From Bacteroidota bacterium (GTDB taxonomy: Bacteria > Bacteroidota > Bacteroidia > Bacteroidales > F082): a stretch of 64,000 nt of DNA. Positions 8,370-17,839 of this stretch are shown here, piece after piece. The stretch's first letter is position 1. Each line of letters starts with the position of its first letter. Under the pieces are notes generated by a model. That model had not been told where the DNA came from. It searched no databases and saw only the letters and a program-made list of their open reading frames with translations. A program made the translations under genes and the position numbers. Where the stretch lies: positions 496,001 to 560,000 of the forward strand of contig JAHJTC010000004.1 in assembly GCA_018830105.1 (NCBI GenBank), in the 5' to 3' direction.

Positions 8370-10262
8370 TTATTCCAGATAGGTATATCCGTAAAGACCA
8401 GATCTATAATTAGATAGAAATTCTTTTCCTTCTTCTGCGGTGATTTTTCCTTGCTTTACTGAAGCGGTAACCCAGGTCTCGACAATTCTTACCAGCTTTT
8501 TCGAATTATACTGCACATAATCAAGTACCTCTGCAACGGTCTCACCATCTATCACCTGATCAATCTCATATCCTTTTTTGTTTACCGAAATATGCACAGC
8601 ATTGGTGTCTCCAAATAAATTGTGAAGGTCGCCCAAGATTTCCTGATACGCCCCGACCAGGAATACACCTATATAATACGACTCTTTAGCTTTTAGGGCG
8701 TGCACCGGAAGATGGTGCGAGAAGTTTCTTGTTGAAATAAAATTATCAATCTTTCCATCCGAGTCACAAGTGATATCCTGCAGCGTAGCGTAGCGGTCAG
8801 GTTTTTCATCTAATCTGTGGATTGGAATGATTGGAAATATCTGATCAATAGCCCAGGAATCGGGTAGTGACTGAAACAGGGAAAAATTACAGAAATACTT
8901 ATCAGACAACAATTTAGGAAGCTTTAAAAACTCTTCAGGCGGTCTTTTCATATCGGATGCCATCTGATGAATATCACGGGCGATTGTCCAAAAAAGTCGT
9001 TCAATCTGTGCCCTGCTTTTTAAATCGAGCAATCCCAGGCTGAATAAGTCCAGTGCCTCTTCTCTAATTTGCTGCGCATCGTGCCAGGTTTCTAGCATAC
9101 TCGCCTGATTCATCACATCCCACGAATTGTAAAGCATATGTATTAATTCATGGTCATCTTCTTTAATTTCGTCTCCTTCATCCCATATCGGTAAATGTGT
9201 TGACTCCAGCGCTTCAAAAACCAAAACCGAGTGGTGTGCCGTTAAGGAACGTCCAGATTCAGTGATAATATTAGGATGAGGAATGTCGTTTTTTTCGCAG
9301 GCATCCACAACAGAATAGGTGGCATCATTTACGTATTCCTGAATGCTATAATTTACACTGCTCCCGCTATTGGCTGAACGCGTGCCATCGTAGTCAACAC
9401 CCAAACCTCCACCAACATCCACAAAATCAAGGTTGAAGCCCATTTTGTAAATCTGAACAAAAAACTGCGCGGCTTCTCTTAAAGCAATTTTGATTCTGCG
9501 AATTTTGTTTACCTGACTTCCAATATGAAAATGCACCAACCGAAGCGAATCCTTCATCTTGTTTTTTTCGAGATAATCAAGGGCTTCGAGTAGTTCGCTT
9601 GAGGTGAGCCCGAATTTACTTACATCGCCGCCGGAATCTTCCCATTTGCCGCTACCTGAACTGGCCAGCTTAATCCTTATGCCAATATTTGGCTTCACCT
9701 TCAAACGTCTGGCAATACGGGCAATCAATTTCAATTCGTTGAGTTTCTCAACCACAATAAATATCATGCGTCCCATCTTCTGGGCAAGCAAGGCCAGCTC
9801 TATATAATCTTCATCTTTGTATCCATTACATATAATCAATGAATCATTGTCAGGATTAATGCCGATTACCGTATGTAGCTCAGGTTTAGAGCCGGCTTCC
9901 AATCCAATATTAAATTTTTTGCCATGGCTGACAATCTCCTCAACCACTGGTCGCATTTGGTTTACCTTGATGGGATAAACCAGAAAATTCTGCCCTTTAT
10001 ATTCATATTCTGCTGATGCCTGATCAAAGCATTGCTGCATTTGCTCTATTCGGGAGTCCAAAATATCGGGAAAACGCAACAAAACCGGACAGGTTACATC
10101 GCGCAACTGCAGTTCATCTATCAATTCTTTCAAATCAACAGAAGCAGCGTCCGCTCGCGGTGTAACAATTACATTTCCCTTATCATTGATCGAAAAATAA
10201 TTAATGCCCCAACCATTGATGTTGTATAGTTCGGCAGAATCGTCAACACGCCATTTTCTCAT
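8370..10262 (-). CDS. speA: Biosynthetic arginine decarboxylase (PLP-dependent)
   Basis: A 630-residue enzyme that converts L-arginine to agmatine, the first step of polyamine synthesis. The PLP-binding Lys99 sits in YPIKVNQM. The glycine loop VGGGLGVDYDG and the ITESGRSLTAHH motif are intact, and the C-terminal helical region YSKKLVRIVETWV is characteristic of SpeA. The length matches the family (about 630-660). No agmatine-processing genes are adjacent. A PfkB kinase follows after 1 bp, an unusual partner. Confidence 0.96.
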   Translation of the reverse strand: MRKWRVDDSAELYNINGWGINYFSINDKGNVIVTPRADAASVDLKELIDELQLRDVTCPVLLRFPDILDSRIEQMQQCFDQASAEYEYKGQNFLVYPIKVNQMRPVVEEIVSHGKKFNIGLEAGSKPELHTVIGINPDNDSLIICNGYKDEDYIELALLAQKMGRMIFIVVEKLNELKLIARIARRLKVKPNIGIRIKLASSGSGKWEDSGGDVSKFGLTSSELLEALDYLEKNKMKDSLRLVHFHIGSQVNKIRRIKIALREAAQFFVQIYKMGFNLDFVDVGGGLGVDYDGTRSANSGSSVNYSIQEYVNDATYSVVDACEKNDIPHPNIITESGRSLTAHHSVLVFEALESTHLPIWDEGDEIKEDDHELIHMLYNSWDVMNQASMLETWHDAQQIREEALDLFSLGLLDLKSRAQIERLFWTIARDIHQMASDMKRPPEEFLKLPKLLSDKYFCNFSLFQSLPDSWAIDQIFPIIPIHRLDEKPDRYATLQDITCDSDGKIDNFISTRNFSHHLPVHALKAKESYYIGVFLVGAYQEILGDLHNLFGDTNAVHISVNKKGYEIDQVIDGETVAEVLDYVQYNSKKLVRIVETWVTASVKQGKITAEEGKEFLSNYRSGLYGYTYLE

Positions 10263-10377
10263 AGAAGTAATCCGCTGAATAAGTTAAAAAAAATTTGGAA
10301 GCGAAATAAAAGGCTTCCCATCCTTTTGCAAAACTAGTTAAAACAATTCAAAAACTAACAACCAAAAAATGTTGACT

Positions 10378-10406
10378 TTTGCCATTGTAAAAAGTTACTA
10401 AATTTG
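10378..10406 (+). promoter_or_regulatory. Bacteroidota-type promoter for the GlcNAc-kinase-like gene
   Basis: TTTG at 10378-10381, a 17-nt spacer and TAAATTTG at 10399-10406 match the -33/-7 arrangement of the primary sigma factor. The -7 box overlaps the possible TTG start at 10404, so translation more likely begins at the ATG at 10422. Confidence 0.6.
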
Positions 10407-10421
10407 GCTAAAAAACAGGAG

Positions 10422-11261
10422 ATGCTTTTAATTGCAGATAGTGGTGCTACCAAAACAGAATGGTTGATCCGGGATTCGGGAAAATGGAGAGACACAATAC
10501 ATACAGCGGGTTACAACCCCTGGCATCAATCGGATATGCAACTAGACCAAAGCATTTCTGCCTTAAAAAAGCAGCTGGACTTTTCTGCTGTTGAACGGCT
10601 TATTTTTTATGGTGCCGGTTGCGGTGCTGCCGTAAACAGACAAAAAGTTGCAGCAGTACTCAAACGTTTTTTCCCTGAAACGACCATTGAAGTTAACCAC
10701 GATTTACTGGCAGCGGCGCATGCTTTGTTTGGAAATACAGCTGGTATTGCCTGCATTTTAGGTACAGGAAGCAATGCTTGTGTTTATGACGGGAAAGCTG
10801 TCACTCAGCAAATTCCGTCACTGGGCTATATACTGGGCGACGAAGGAAGTGGGGCTATCATTGGTAAAATGATCTGTCAGGCCTATTTCAGAAATCAATT
10901 GCCGGAAAATCTCGCTGCAGATTTTTATTCAGTTTATCAGCTTCACTTGCCTGAGTTTCTGGAGAGCGTTTACAAAAAGCCAGCCTCAGCTGCCTATTTA
11001 GCTGATTTCACACATTTTGCCTGGAGACACAAAGAAAATCCTTTTATGCAGGCTTTGCTCGCTGAAGCTTTTGATGGGTTTATCGACAAGCAGATTGGTT
11101 ATTTTCAGCAAATCAAACCATTAACTATCGGTTTTACAGGTTCTGTTGCCTTTCATTTTGCAAAATTGCTGCAGGAACGATTGGACATAAATGGATATAA
11201 AGCTGGAAAAATATTAAAAAGTCCGGCTAAAGGCCTCATGCAATACTACGATAAATTGTAA
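10422..11261 (+). CDS. BadF/BadG-type ATPase, N-acetylglucosamine kinase-like
   Basis: A 279-residue sugar kinase of the ASKHA fold. It opens MLLIADSGATKTEWL (phosphate-1 motif), has LGTGSNACVYDG (phosphate-2) and GDEGSGAIIGK (sugar-binding region), and near the C-terminus IGFTGSVAFHF (adenosine motif). Bacteroidota homologues are annotated as N-acetylglucosamine kinase-like ATPases that recycle amino sugars. The frame is open to a TTG at 10404, but a -7 box covers that codon, so I chose 10422. A repeat array follows immediately. Confidence 0.82.
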   Translation: MLLIADSGATKTEWLIRDSGKWRDTIHTAGYNPWHQSDMQLDQSISALKKQLDFSAVERLIFYGAGCGAAVNRQKVAAVLKRFFPETTIEVNHDLLAAAHALFGNTAGIACILGTGSNACVYDGKAVTQQIPSLGYILGDEGSGAIIGKMICQAYFRNQLPENLAADFYSVYQLHLPEFLESVYKKPASAAYLADFTHFAWRHKENPFMQALLAEAFDGFIDKQIGYFQQIKPLTIGFTGSVAFHFAKLLQERLDINGYKAGKILKSPAKGLMQYYDKL

Positions 11262-11292
11262 GCGGAGCATCTAATGACACAGGCACGGAATT

Positions 11293-12062
11293 AATCCAAC
11301 GGTTGAGGTTAAGATTGAGATTGAGGTTAAGGTTGAGAAGGAAAATCTACTCAACCTTAATCTCAACCTCTATTCTATTCTTTCCTCAGGCTGGATGAGA
11401 AGCACTTTTAGATTAGGCGGGGTTGGTGGTTTTATTGTCCCGGCTCCCATACTTCCAAAATTTGGGGGCTTCGGCCCGGAGAGGTGTAAAGTGGAGGTTT
11501 TGATTTTAGGGTTACTCCCATAATAAAAGGTATTACTGTAGATTTGGTGGAAGTAGTAATTTAATTATCGTAAAAAATAATCCAACGGTTGAGGTTGAGG
11601 TTAAGATTGAGGTTGAGGATAAGGTTGAGAAGGAAAATCTACTCAACCTTAATCTCAACCTCTATTCTATTCTTTCCTCAGGCTGGATGAGAAGCACTTT
11701 TAGATTAGGCGGGCTTGGTGGTTTTATTGTCCCGGCTCCCATACTTCCAAAATTTGGGGGCTTCGGCCCGGAGAGGTGTAAAGTGGAGGTTTTGATTTTA
11801 GGGTTACTCCCATAATAAAAGGTATTACTGCAGATTTAGTGGAAGTAGTAATTTAATTAGTGTAAAAAATAATCCAACGCTTGAGGTTGAGGTTAAGATT
11901 GAGGTTGAGGATAAGGTTGAGAAGGAAAATCTACTCAACCTTAATCTTAACCTCTATTCTATTCTTTCCTCAGGTTGGATGAGCAGCACTTTTAGATTAG
12001 GCGGGCTTGGTGGTTTTATTGTCCCGGCTCCCATACTTCCAAAATTTGGGGGCTTCGGCCCG
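11293..12062. repeat. Three-copy tandem repeat of 286-292 bp with internal hairpins
   Basis: Three near-identical direct copies begin at 11293, 11579 and 11871. The third is cut after about 190 bp. Copy 1 is 6 bp shorter in its GA-rich opening. Each copy opens with a GGTTGA-type purine-rich tract that pairs with a CTCAACCTTAATCTCAACCTC-like tract (copy 1 arms at 11317-11337 and 11350-11370), giving a hairpin of about 20 bp. Each then carries a block with AAAATTTGGGGGCTTCGG. No ORF spans the array. Related single copies occur near 41.86, 43.87 and 58.76 kb. Confidence 0.9.
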
Positions 12063-12140
12063 AGTTAAAGTGAAGATGAGGTCTGGCTTGGATGTTGATA
12101 AAGTGGTTTTTGAAGTTTTCAGTCGATCTTAACTCCTGTG

Positions 12141-13058
12141 TCACAATCTCTTGTTCAGGCTTTTAATATAGCTGACTAACTTTTCAAACTCATCAGGCCT
12201 AAACCATTGATAATCTTTGTTTTTACGAAACCAGGTCAGTTGTCTTTTTGCATATTTCCGGGTGTTTGCCTTGATTTGTTCTACGGCTTCCTCCAGGCCA
12301 ATCTTTCCATCAAAATAGGCAAAAAGTTCCTTATAGCCCACCGTATTTAAAGCATTCAAATCCCTGAATGGCAGCAATTTGCGAGCCTCTTCTACCAAGC
12401 CGTCGGCCAACATTGTTTCCACACGTTGATTGATTCTGTTGTGCAGCACAATTTTCTCCAGTTCAATGGCTGTCCATATCACTTCAAAATTGCGTTGGAC
12501 AGGTTTTTGCTGTCGGTATGAGCTGAATGTCCTGCCTGTTTGCCAGCATACTTCCAGCGCTCTTTGTAAACGCCTGGGGTTTTGTTTGTCAACAATCCGG
12601 TAATAATCGGGATCAAGCTCAGCTACAGCTTTTTGTAGCCCCGGCAAACCTGATTTTTCAAAAAGTTGATTCACCTGATCGCGCACAGCAGGAAGTACTT
12701 CAGGGATTAAATCGAGCCCGCGACATACCGCATCGATATAAAGCCCGGTGCCGCCACTTAGGATCACCAGATTATGCTTAATAAATAGTTTGTCAAGCAG
12801 TTTCAGCACCTCTTGCTCGTAGCTGGCAACATCAATAGCTTCTGTAACTGAGCAGGAATGAATAAAATAATGTTTGGCTAGATTAAGCTGTATGGCGGAA
12901 GGAACGGCAGTGCCAATGGACATCTCGCGGTAGAACTGGCGACTATCGGCCGAGATGATCACCGTTTTAAAACGCTGAGCCAGCTTAATCGCCATCGCTG
13001 TTTTTCCAGAAGCAGTAGGCCCGGCGAGAACCAGAACATATTTCTTTAAAGCGCTCAC
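12141..13058 (-). CDS. miaA: tRNA dimethylallyltransferase
   Basis: A 305-residue enzyme that adds a dimethylallyl group to N6 of A37 in tRNAs reading UNN codons. The P-loop GPTASGKT is at 13-20. SADSRQFYREMSIGTAVPS (substrate Asp and DMAPP loop), the SGGTGLYIDAV motif and TVGYKELFAYFDG are intact, and the length is normal. It lies 2 bp after the CCA-adding-enzyme-like gene, so two tRNA-maturation genes share an operon. Confidence 0.96.
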   Translation of the reverse strand: MSALKKYVLVLAGPTASGKTAMAIKLAQRFKTVIISADSRQFYREMSIGTAVPSAIQLNLAKHYFIHSCSVTEAIDVASYEQEVLKLLDKLFIKHNLVILSGGTGLYIDAVCRGLDLIPEVLPAVRDQVNQLFEKSGLPGLQKAVAELDPDYYRIVDKQNPRRLQRALEVCWQTGRTFSSYRQQKPVQRNFEVIWTAIELEKIVLHNRINQRVETMLADGLVEEARKLLPFRDLNALNTVGYKELFAYFDGKIGLEEAVEQIKANTRKYAKRQLTWFRKNKDYQWFRPDEFEKLVSYIKSLNKRL

Positions 13059-13060
13059 TT

Positions 13061-14539
13061 TTAACTTTTTATTTTCTTTGGCAGCGGACCATTGGCTTTA
13101 ACTTCCACCTTCTTTTTCACTTCTTTATGAAGCGTTAAACCCATTCTTGTCCCAATTTCTTTCATAAAGCCGTAAGCTTCCTCAAAATTATTACCGATAA
13201 GGCCATCCAAAACAGCCTCTCTGATAGCTGTTTTAATGATGCCTACCTCTTTGCCGGGAAGCAAATCAAAGGCTTTCATGATAATTTCGCCATCAATAGG
13301 TGGTTGCCAATTCCTTATTTGGTCTTTGGCTTCTATCTCTTTTAACTTCCTGCGAACCAGCTGAAAATTTTCGCGGTACTTTTTAACCTTATACTCATTT
13401 TTTGAAGTAATATCGGCATCACACAACAGCATAAGCTTATCGATATCATCTCCGGCATCAAAAAGTAAGCGACGTACTGCGGAGTCTGTCACAATTTCCT
13501 GTGCCAAAACTATTGGCCGCAGATGCAGCAAAACCATTTTTTGCACAAACTTCATCTTGTCTCCCAGCGGCATCTTAAACTGCTTGAATAAACCAGGAAC
13601 CATTTTAGCTCCACGAAATTCGTGACCGTGAAAGGTCCATCCCTGCTGTGGATCAAAACGCTTGGTTGCTGGCTTTGCAATGTCATGCAATACAGCCGCC
13701 CAACGCAAGTATAGGTCGTCTGTTTTTTTGCATAAATTATCCAGCACTTCCAGTGTATGGTAGAAATTATCTTTATGACCCTTTCCATTTACCACTTCTA
13801 CCCCCTGAAGCTGTGCCATTTGCGGAAAAAACTCATGCAGCAGACCCGAATCAAAAAGTAACTCAAAACCTGAAGAAGGCTTAGCTGTCATGAGGATTTT
13901 ATTCAACTCATCAGTAACGCGCTCCGGCGAAACAATTTTTATCCTTTTCTTGTTGCGGACTATGGCCTCAAAAGCACTGTCAGCAATTTTAAAACCCAAT
14001 TGTGTGGCAAAACGAACGGCCCTCATCATGCGCAAGGGATCATCTGAAAAAGTAATATCGGGATCCATCGGCGTGCGCAATATTTTTTTTTCCAAATCGC
14101 CAATGCCATCAAAAGGATCGACTAATTGGCCGAAATCCTTCTTATTCAGGCTAATTGCCATGGCATTAATCGTGAAATCGCGGCGGTTTTGGTCGTCTTT
14201 CAGGCTACCAGTCTGTATAATCGGTTTTCTGCTATATAGTTTATACGACTCTTTGCGTGCACCCACAAATTCTATTTCAATGCCCTTGGACCTTAACATC
14301 GCGGTACCAAACTGTCCGTAAAATTTTGCTTCAGAGCCCTTGCCTAATTTTTCAGCAACTTTCTGAGCAACGGCAATACCGTCTCCAACTACCACAATAT
14401 CAATATCTTTTGATGGTCGTTGAAGGATCAAATCACGCACATAGCCGCCAATCACATAGGCTTCCAGCTTTTGCTGCTGGCAAACCTCTGCGATGACCAT
14501 AAAATGCTTTCCGGATATCGCTGTTTTAAAATCGTGCAT
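13061..14539 (-). CDS. CCA tRNA nucleotidyltransferase-like protein with HD domain
   Basis: A 492-residue class II nucleotidyltransferase. YVIGGYVRDLILQRPSKDIDIVV near the N-terminus gives the GG (about 31-32) and the catalytic D-x-D (45-47). The RNA-binding head domains follow, then an HD phosphohydrolase motif (VLHDIAKPATKR, near residue 260). It should add or repair the 3' CCA of tRNA, although poly(A) polymerase activity cannot be excluded. The frame runs back to 14620. I chose the ATG at 14539 because MHDFKTAISG matches the family's opening and a -7 box lies just upstream at 14547-14554. Confidence 0.9.
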   Translation of the reverse strand: MHDFKTAISGKHFMVIAEVCQQQKLEAYVIGGYVRDLILQRPSKDIDIVVVGDGIAVAQKVAEKLGKGSEAKFYGQFGTAMLRSKGIEIEFVGARKESYKLYSRKPIIQTGSLKDDQNRRDFTINAMAISLNKKDFGQLVDPFDGIGDLEKKILRTPMDPDITFSDDPLRMMRAVRFATQLGFKIADSAFEAIVRNKKRIKIVSPERVTDELNKILMTAKPSSGFELLFDSGLLHEFFPQMAQLQGVEVVNGKGHKDNFYHTLEVLDNLCKKTDDLYLRWAAVLHDIAKPATKRFDPQQGWTFHGHEFRGAKMVPGLFKQFKMPLGDKMKFVQKMVLLHLRPIVLAQEIVTDSAVRRLLFDAGDDIDKLMLLCDADITSKNEYKVKKYRENFQLVRRKLKEIEAKDQIRNWQPPIDGEIIMKAFDLLPGKEVGIIKTAIREAVLDGLIGNNFEEAYGFMKEIGTRMGLTLHKEVKKKVEVKANGPLPKKIKS

Positions 14540-14546
14540 CAGACTG

Positions 14547-14580
14547 CAAAAATAGATAAACAAGACGAATGAATTGGCAA
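14547..14580 (-). promoter_or_regulatory. Probable promoter of the CCA-adding-enzyme/miaA operon
   Basis: On the minus strand TATTTTTG (14547-14554) fits TAnnTTTG and a TTG lies about 23 nt upstream (14578-14580). The box is inside the longer open frame, which supports the start at 14539. I see no other feature in the 313-bp gap up to the KamA-family gene at 14853. Confidence 0.45.
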
Positions 14581-14852
14581 GTTTATTGGCAACAATTGTA
14601 AAGTGTCTTGGTGTTTTCAATGATTTCTCCTTCTTTGGTAATCCAAATAATTTTCGTGAAAAATTAAAGGGGTTAGTCCGAGCTCTTTAGACAGCTTCTA
14701 AATTAGCATTCCACACTTACTAATGCGATGAATTACCCTAATTTTGCCTATAGTTTAAAACGATTGCGGTGCATATATACTGCATTTGTTTGCTAATAAT
14801 TTTAACAAATTGGACTATCAATACAGTATTTTAATCTAAAAATTTCTTTAAA

Positions 14853-16454
14853 ATGGCTATTACGAATACAGCTATGCCCACAGATACCGAGCATGTAAAA
14901 GTTAACCAAAGAATTGGTATCGAAGATGTTGAACATATCATGGATCGCTATCATTATAGTGAGGATATCAAAACGACTATTCGCGATGAAGATTTGTTGC
15001 CTTCGGGATTGCTTTCCAGGCTTCATAGCAGTTATCCACAGCATTCTGGCATTATGGAATCTGCTGAGTTTTTCTTCACAGGAAAAGAGCGTTATTCCGG
15101 CTTGAAGGGATTTCGTGAAATCGTTCAAATCCTGAATGATAATGGTGTTGATATTGGCCATATTGCGGAGCGTGAGCTTTTTATTAATGTTTATCGTTTT
15201 CTTGCAACGAAGCACGTTTTGAATAAAATAAACTGGAAAAATTTTGCCAAAGATTCCCTTTTCCAGCTCGTATTTCCGCAGCCGGGAATGATAAACCCGG
15301 AATTGTTTGAAAAATACAGCAAAGCCAATTCAGAGGAAGAAAAAGAAAAGCTCATCACCGATTACATCAAAAATACCAACCCGCATGATGGCAAACAATT
15401 GCTGAACAAGCCCTGGTACGAGCATGACGATGGTGAATTGGAGATTTTGAAGGGCAGTCAACACAAATACCCCCAAGTGCAACTTATTTTTGATGCCAGC
15501 ACCCAAAGCTGCTTCTCGTTTTGCACCTATTGTTTTCGGCATGCGCAGGTTCGCGGCGACGAAGATATGTTTGTACAGAAAGACATTACACAGGTTCATC
15601 AATACCTCAAAGAACATAAAGAAGTTACGGATGTGCTGATTACGGGCGGCGATGCAGGTTATATCACTTACGATCGCCTCGAAGCCTATGTAATTCCTTT
15701 GATGGAAGACCCTGATTTGCTTCATATCAAAACATTACGTCTTGGCACCAGGGTGCTTACTTTTCATCCTGAGCTGATTTTGAGCAATGAATATAAAAAA
15801 ACCCTCGATTTGTTTCAAAAGCTGAACAACAATGGCATTCAGCTTGTGTTTATGTCGCATTTCTCCACGCCGCGTGAGGTATTGAATCCTTCTACTATCG
15901 CTGCAATCCGACGACTAAAAAATCATGGCGCCACGATCAAAAGCCAAAGTCCGGTAATGCACCACATCAGCATGTTCTCCGATGAAAATGGCAAAATTGA
16001 TGTTGATCGGTCAGCTCAAAACTGGATTGATCTCGGAAATGTTTTGTCAACTTTATCTGTGGGATTTCACTCCATGTATTGCGCCAGACCTACCGGCGAA
16101 CACCATTATTTCACTGTGCCGCTTACAATTATCAATCAGATATTTAGCAAGGTTTACCGTTCTCTGCCATCCATAAGCCGCCCTTCACGCTATATTACCA
16201 TGACCTCATCAGCCGGAAAAGTTTCAATGTTGGGCGAGGTAATGGTTAACGGAGAAAAGGCTTTCGCGCTCAAATTCAATGAGTCGCGCAATATGGAGTG
16301 GATGGACAAAGTATTTTTGGCCAAATACGATGAGCATGAAAACACCATTGAAAAACTGAAACCTTTCGGCGATGGCAAGCATTTTTATGAAGATGAGCTG
16401 GCTGAGATTGAGTTAGCGCTGGATGCCGCATTGCGCAAAAAAATGGATGCCTGA
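14853..16454 (+). CDS. KamA-family radical SAM/PLP aminomutase, divergent
   Basis: A 533-residue protein related to lysine 2,3-aminomutase (KamA), which moves an amino group from C2 to C3 with a radical-SAM cluster and PLP. The cluster ligands are Cys220, Cys224 and Cys227 (CFSFCTYCFRH). YCARPTGEHHYFTVPL corresponds to the KamA YYxYQCD..GxEHF region. Lys456 in TMTSSAGK sits where KamA has the PLP lysine after DAPGGGG. The KamA Asp that binds the lysine side chain is Thr449 here by hand alignment. It is longer than KamA (about 416) owing to N- and C-terminal extensions. It heads an operon with CoA-transferase, transaminase and thiolase genes. The reaction type is likely; the substrate is unknown. 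Confidence 0.85.
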   Translation: MAITNTAMPTDTEHVKVNQRIGIEDVEHIMDRYHYSEDIKTTIRDEDLLPSGLLSRLHSSYPQHSGIMESAEFFFTGKERYSGLKGFREIVQILNDNGVDIGHIAERELFINVYRFLATKHVLNKINWKNFAKDSLFQLVFPQPGMINPELFEKYSKANSEEEKEKLITDYIKNTNPHDGKQLLNKPWYEHDDGELEILKGSQHKYPQVQLIFDASTQSCFSFCTYCFRHAQVRGDEDMFVQKDITQVHQYLKEHKEVTDVLITGGDAGYITYDRLEAYVIPLMEDPDLLHIKTLRLGTRVLTFHPELILSNEYKKTLDLFQKLNNNGIQLVFMSHFSTPREVLNPSTIAAIRRLKNHGATIKSQSPVMHHISMFSDENGKIDVDRSAQNWIDLGNVLSTLSVGFHSMYCARPTGEHHYFTVPLTIINQIFSKVYRSLPSISRPSRYITMTSSAGKVSMLGEVMVNGEKAFALKFNESRNMEWMDKVFLAKYDEHENTIEKLKPFGDGKHFYEDELAEIELALDAALRKKMDA

Positions 16455-16478
16455 TTAAAATCGTAAAAGCATACATCT

Positions 16479-17192
16479 ATGATTAATAAGCTTGTAAGTA
16501 CAGTAAGCGAAGCAGTTTCAGGAGTTTTTGACGGGGCTACAATTATGATTGGGGGCTTTGGAGAAGCCGGAAGTCCAATTGAACTGATTCACGCCCTCGT
16601 AGATCAGGGAGCGAAAGACCTTACCATCGTCAGCAACAATACCGGCAGCGGAGAAGTGGGACTGGCGGCCCTGATAGCCCATAAACGCGTCAGGAAAATG
16701 ATCTGTTCGTTTCCACGCACTGCCAATTCTACCGTGTTTCCTGAGTTGTACAAAAAAGGAGAAATAGAACTGGAGCTGGTGCCTCAGGGCACGCTGGCCG
16801 AACGTATTAGAGCCGGAGGAGCTGGTATTCCAGCTTTCTACACGCCTACTTCATTTGGAACACCTTTGGCCGAAGGCAAAGAAACAAGAATCTTCGATGG
16901 TGTTACCTATGTGATGGAGAATGCCATTAAAGCCGATTTTGCTTTAGTTAAAGCCAGGTCAGCAGATCGTTATGGTAATTTAATTTATAACAAAACGGCA
17001 CGTAATTTTGGCCCGATAATGTGTACTGCAGCCAAAACTACCCTTGTTCAGGTTCAACATTTTGTTGATTTGGGCGATATTGATCCGGAAATTGTTGTAA
17101 CCCCCGGGATTTTCGTTCAGCATGTTGTTGTGGTCGAAAATCCTGCCGATGAATCTAAACTAGTTGCAGAGAACAGGAGGTATCCATGGTAG
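16479..17192 (+). CDS. 3-oxoacid CoA-transferase subunit A, PcaI-like
   Basis: A 237-residue alpha subunit of a class I CoA-transferase. It carries DGATIMIGGFGEAGSP (CoA-binding glycine loop), DLTIVSNNTGSGEVGLAAL and VRKMICSFPR, and later LVPQGTLAERIRAGGAGIPAF and ARNFGPIMCTAAKTTLVQV. From memory these match 3-oxoadipate CoA-transferase (PcaI) more closely than acetoacetate transferases. It follows the aminomutase gene by 24 bp and overlaps subunit B by 7 bp. No aromatic-ring genes, the usual context of pcaI, are present. Confidence 0.88.
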   Translation: MINKLVSTVSEAVSGVFDGATIMIGGFGEAGSPIELIHALVDQGAKDLTIVSNNTGSGEVGLAALIAHKRVRKMICSFPRTANSTVFPELYKKGEIELELVPQGTLAERIRAGGAGIPAFYTPTSFGTPLAEGKETRIFDGVTYVMENAIKADFALVKARSADRYGNLIYNKTARNFGPIMCTAAKTTLVQVQHFVDLGDIDPEIVVTPGIFVQHVVVVENPADESKLVAENRRYPW

Positions 17193-17839
17193 AAAAAGCT
17201 GAATTGCAAGGATGGGACATCAACGAGATGGCGCAGAAAGTGGCTCTGGACATTCCTGACGGAGCCTATGTAAACCTGGGTATCGGAATACCCGAAAAGG
17301 TTGCAGCATTTGTTCCCGAAGGCCGCGAAGTAATTTATCATACCGAAAATGGCTTGCTGGGCATGGGCAAAACACCCGAAGCCGGAAAAGAAGATCCTGA
17401 ATTGATCAATGCCGGAAAAAAAGCCGTGACAACAATACCGGGAGCATGCTTTTTTCATCATGCCGACAGTTTTACCATGATCAGAGGAAAACATATTGAT
17501 GTTTGTGTTCTTGGCGCGTTGCAGGTTGCAGCAAACGGAGATCTTGCCAATTGGTCGACAGGAGAGCCCGGAGCTATTCCGGCTGTAGGCGGTGCAATGG
17601 ATCTGGTAGCCGGAGTTAAAACAATTTATGTGATAACGCGTCATACGACAAAAACCGGCGAATCGAAAATTGTAAAACAATGCAGCTATCCGCTTACCGG
17701 GAAAGCTGTTGTTAATCGCATTTACACCAATTTGGCTGTTATTGACGTTAGAGAAACCGGTCTTTTCGTCAGGGAGCTTGCACCGGGAATCAGTTTTGAA
17801 TACCTGCAATCTCAAACTGAAGCCAGGCTTAACCCCTAA
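17186..17839 (+). CDS. 3-oxoacid CoA-transferase subunit B, PcaJ-like
   Basis: A 217-residue beta subunit. The catalytic glutamate is in YHTENGLLGMG (about residue 53), after AYVNLGIGIPEKVA. The block FFHHADSFTMIRGKHIDV is a hallmark I associate with PcaJ (succinyl-CoA:3-oxoadipate transferase), whereas SCOT and AtoA have a different residue run there. GDLANWSTGEPGAIPAVGGAMDL is also shared. Together with subunit A it would activate a 3-oxoacid with CoA from succinyl-CoA or another donor. Confidence 0.88.
   Translation: MVEKAELQGWDINEMAQKVALDIPDGAYVNLGIGIPEKVAAFVPEGREVIYHTENGLLGMGKTPEAGKEDPELINAGKKAVTTIPGACFFHHADSFTMIRGKHIDVCVLGALQVAANGDLANWSTGEPGAIPAVGGAMDLVAGVKTIYVITRHTTKTGESKIVKQCSYPLTGKAVVNRIYTNLAVIDVRETGLFVRELAPGISFEYLQSQTEARLNP

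Noticed and set aside
11293-12062. CRISPR-like array
   Set aside because: The units are 286-292 bp and near-identical throughout, with no short repeat-spacer pattern and no cas genes.
13890-14321. 143-codon plus-strand ORF
   Set aside because: It is antisense to the CCA-adding-enzyme-like gene, whose motifs are intact on the minus strand.
14540-14620. Upstream extension of the CCA-adding-enzyme-like gene
   Set aside because: A -7 box lies inside it and the family opening begins at 14539.
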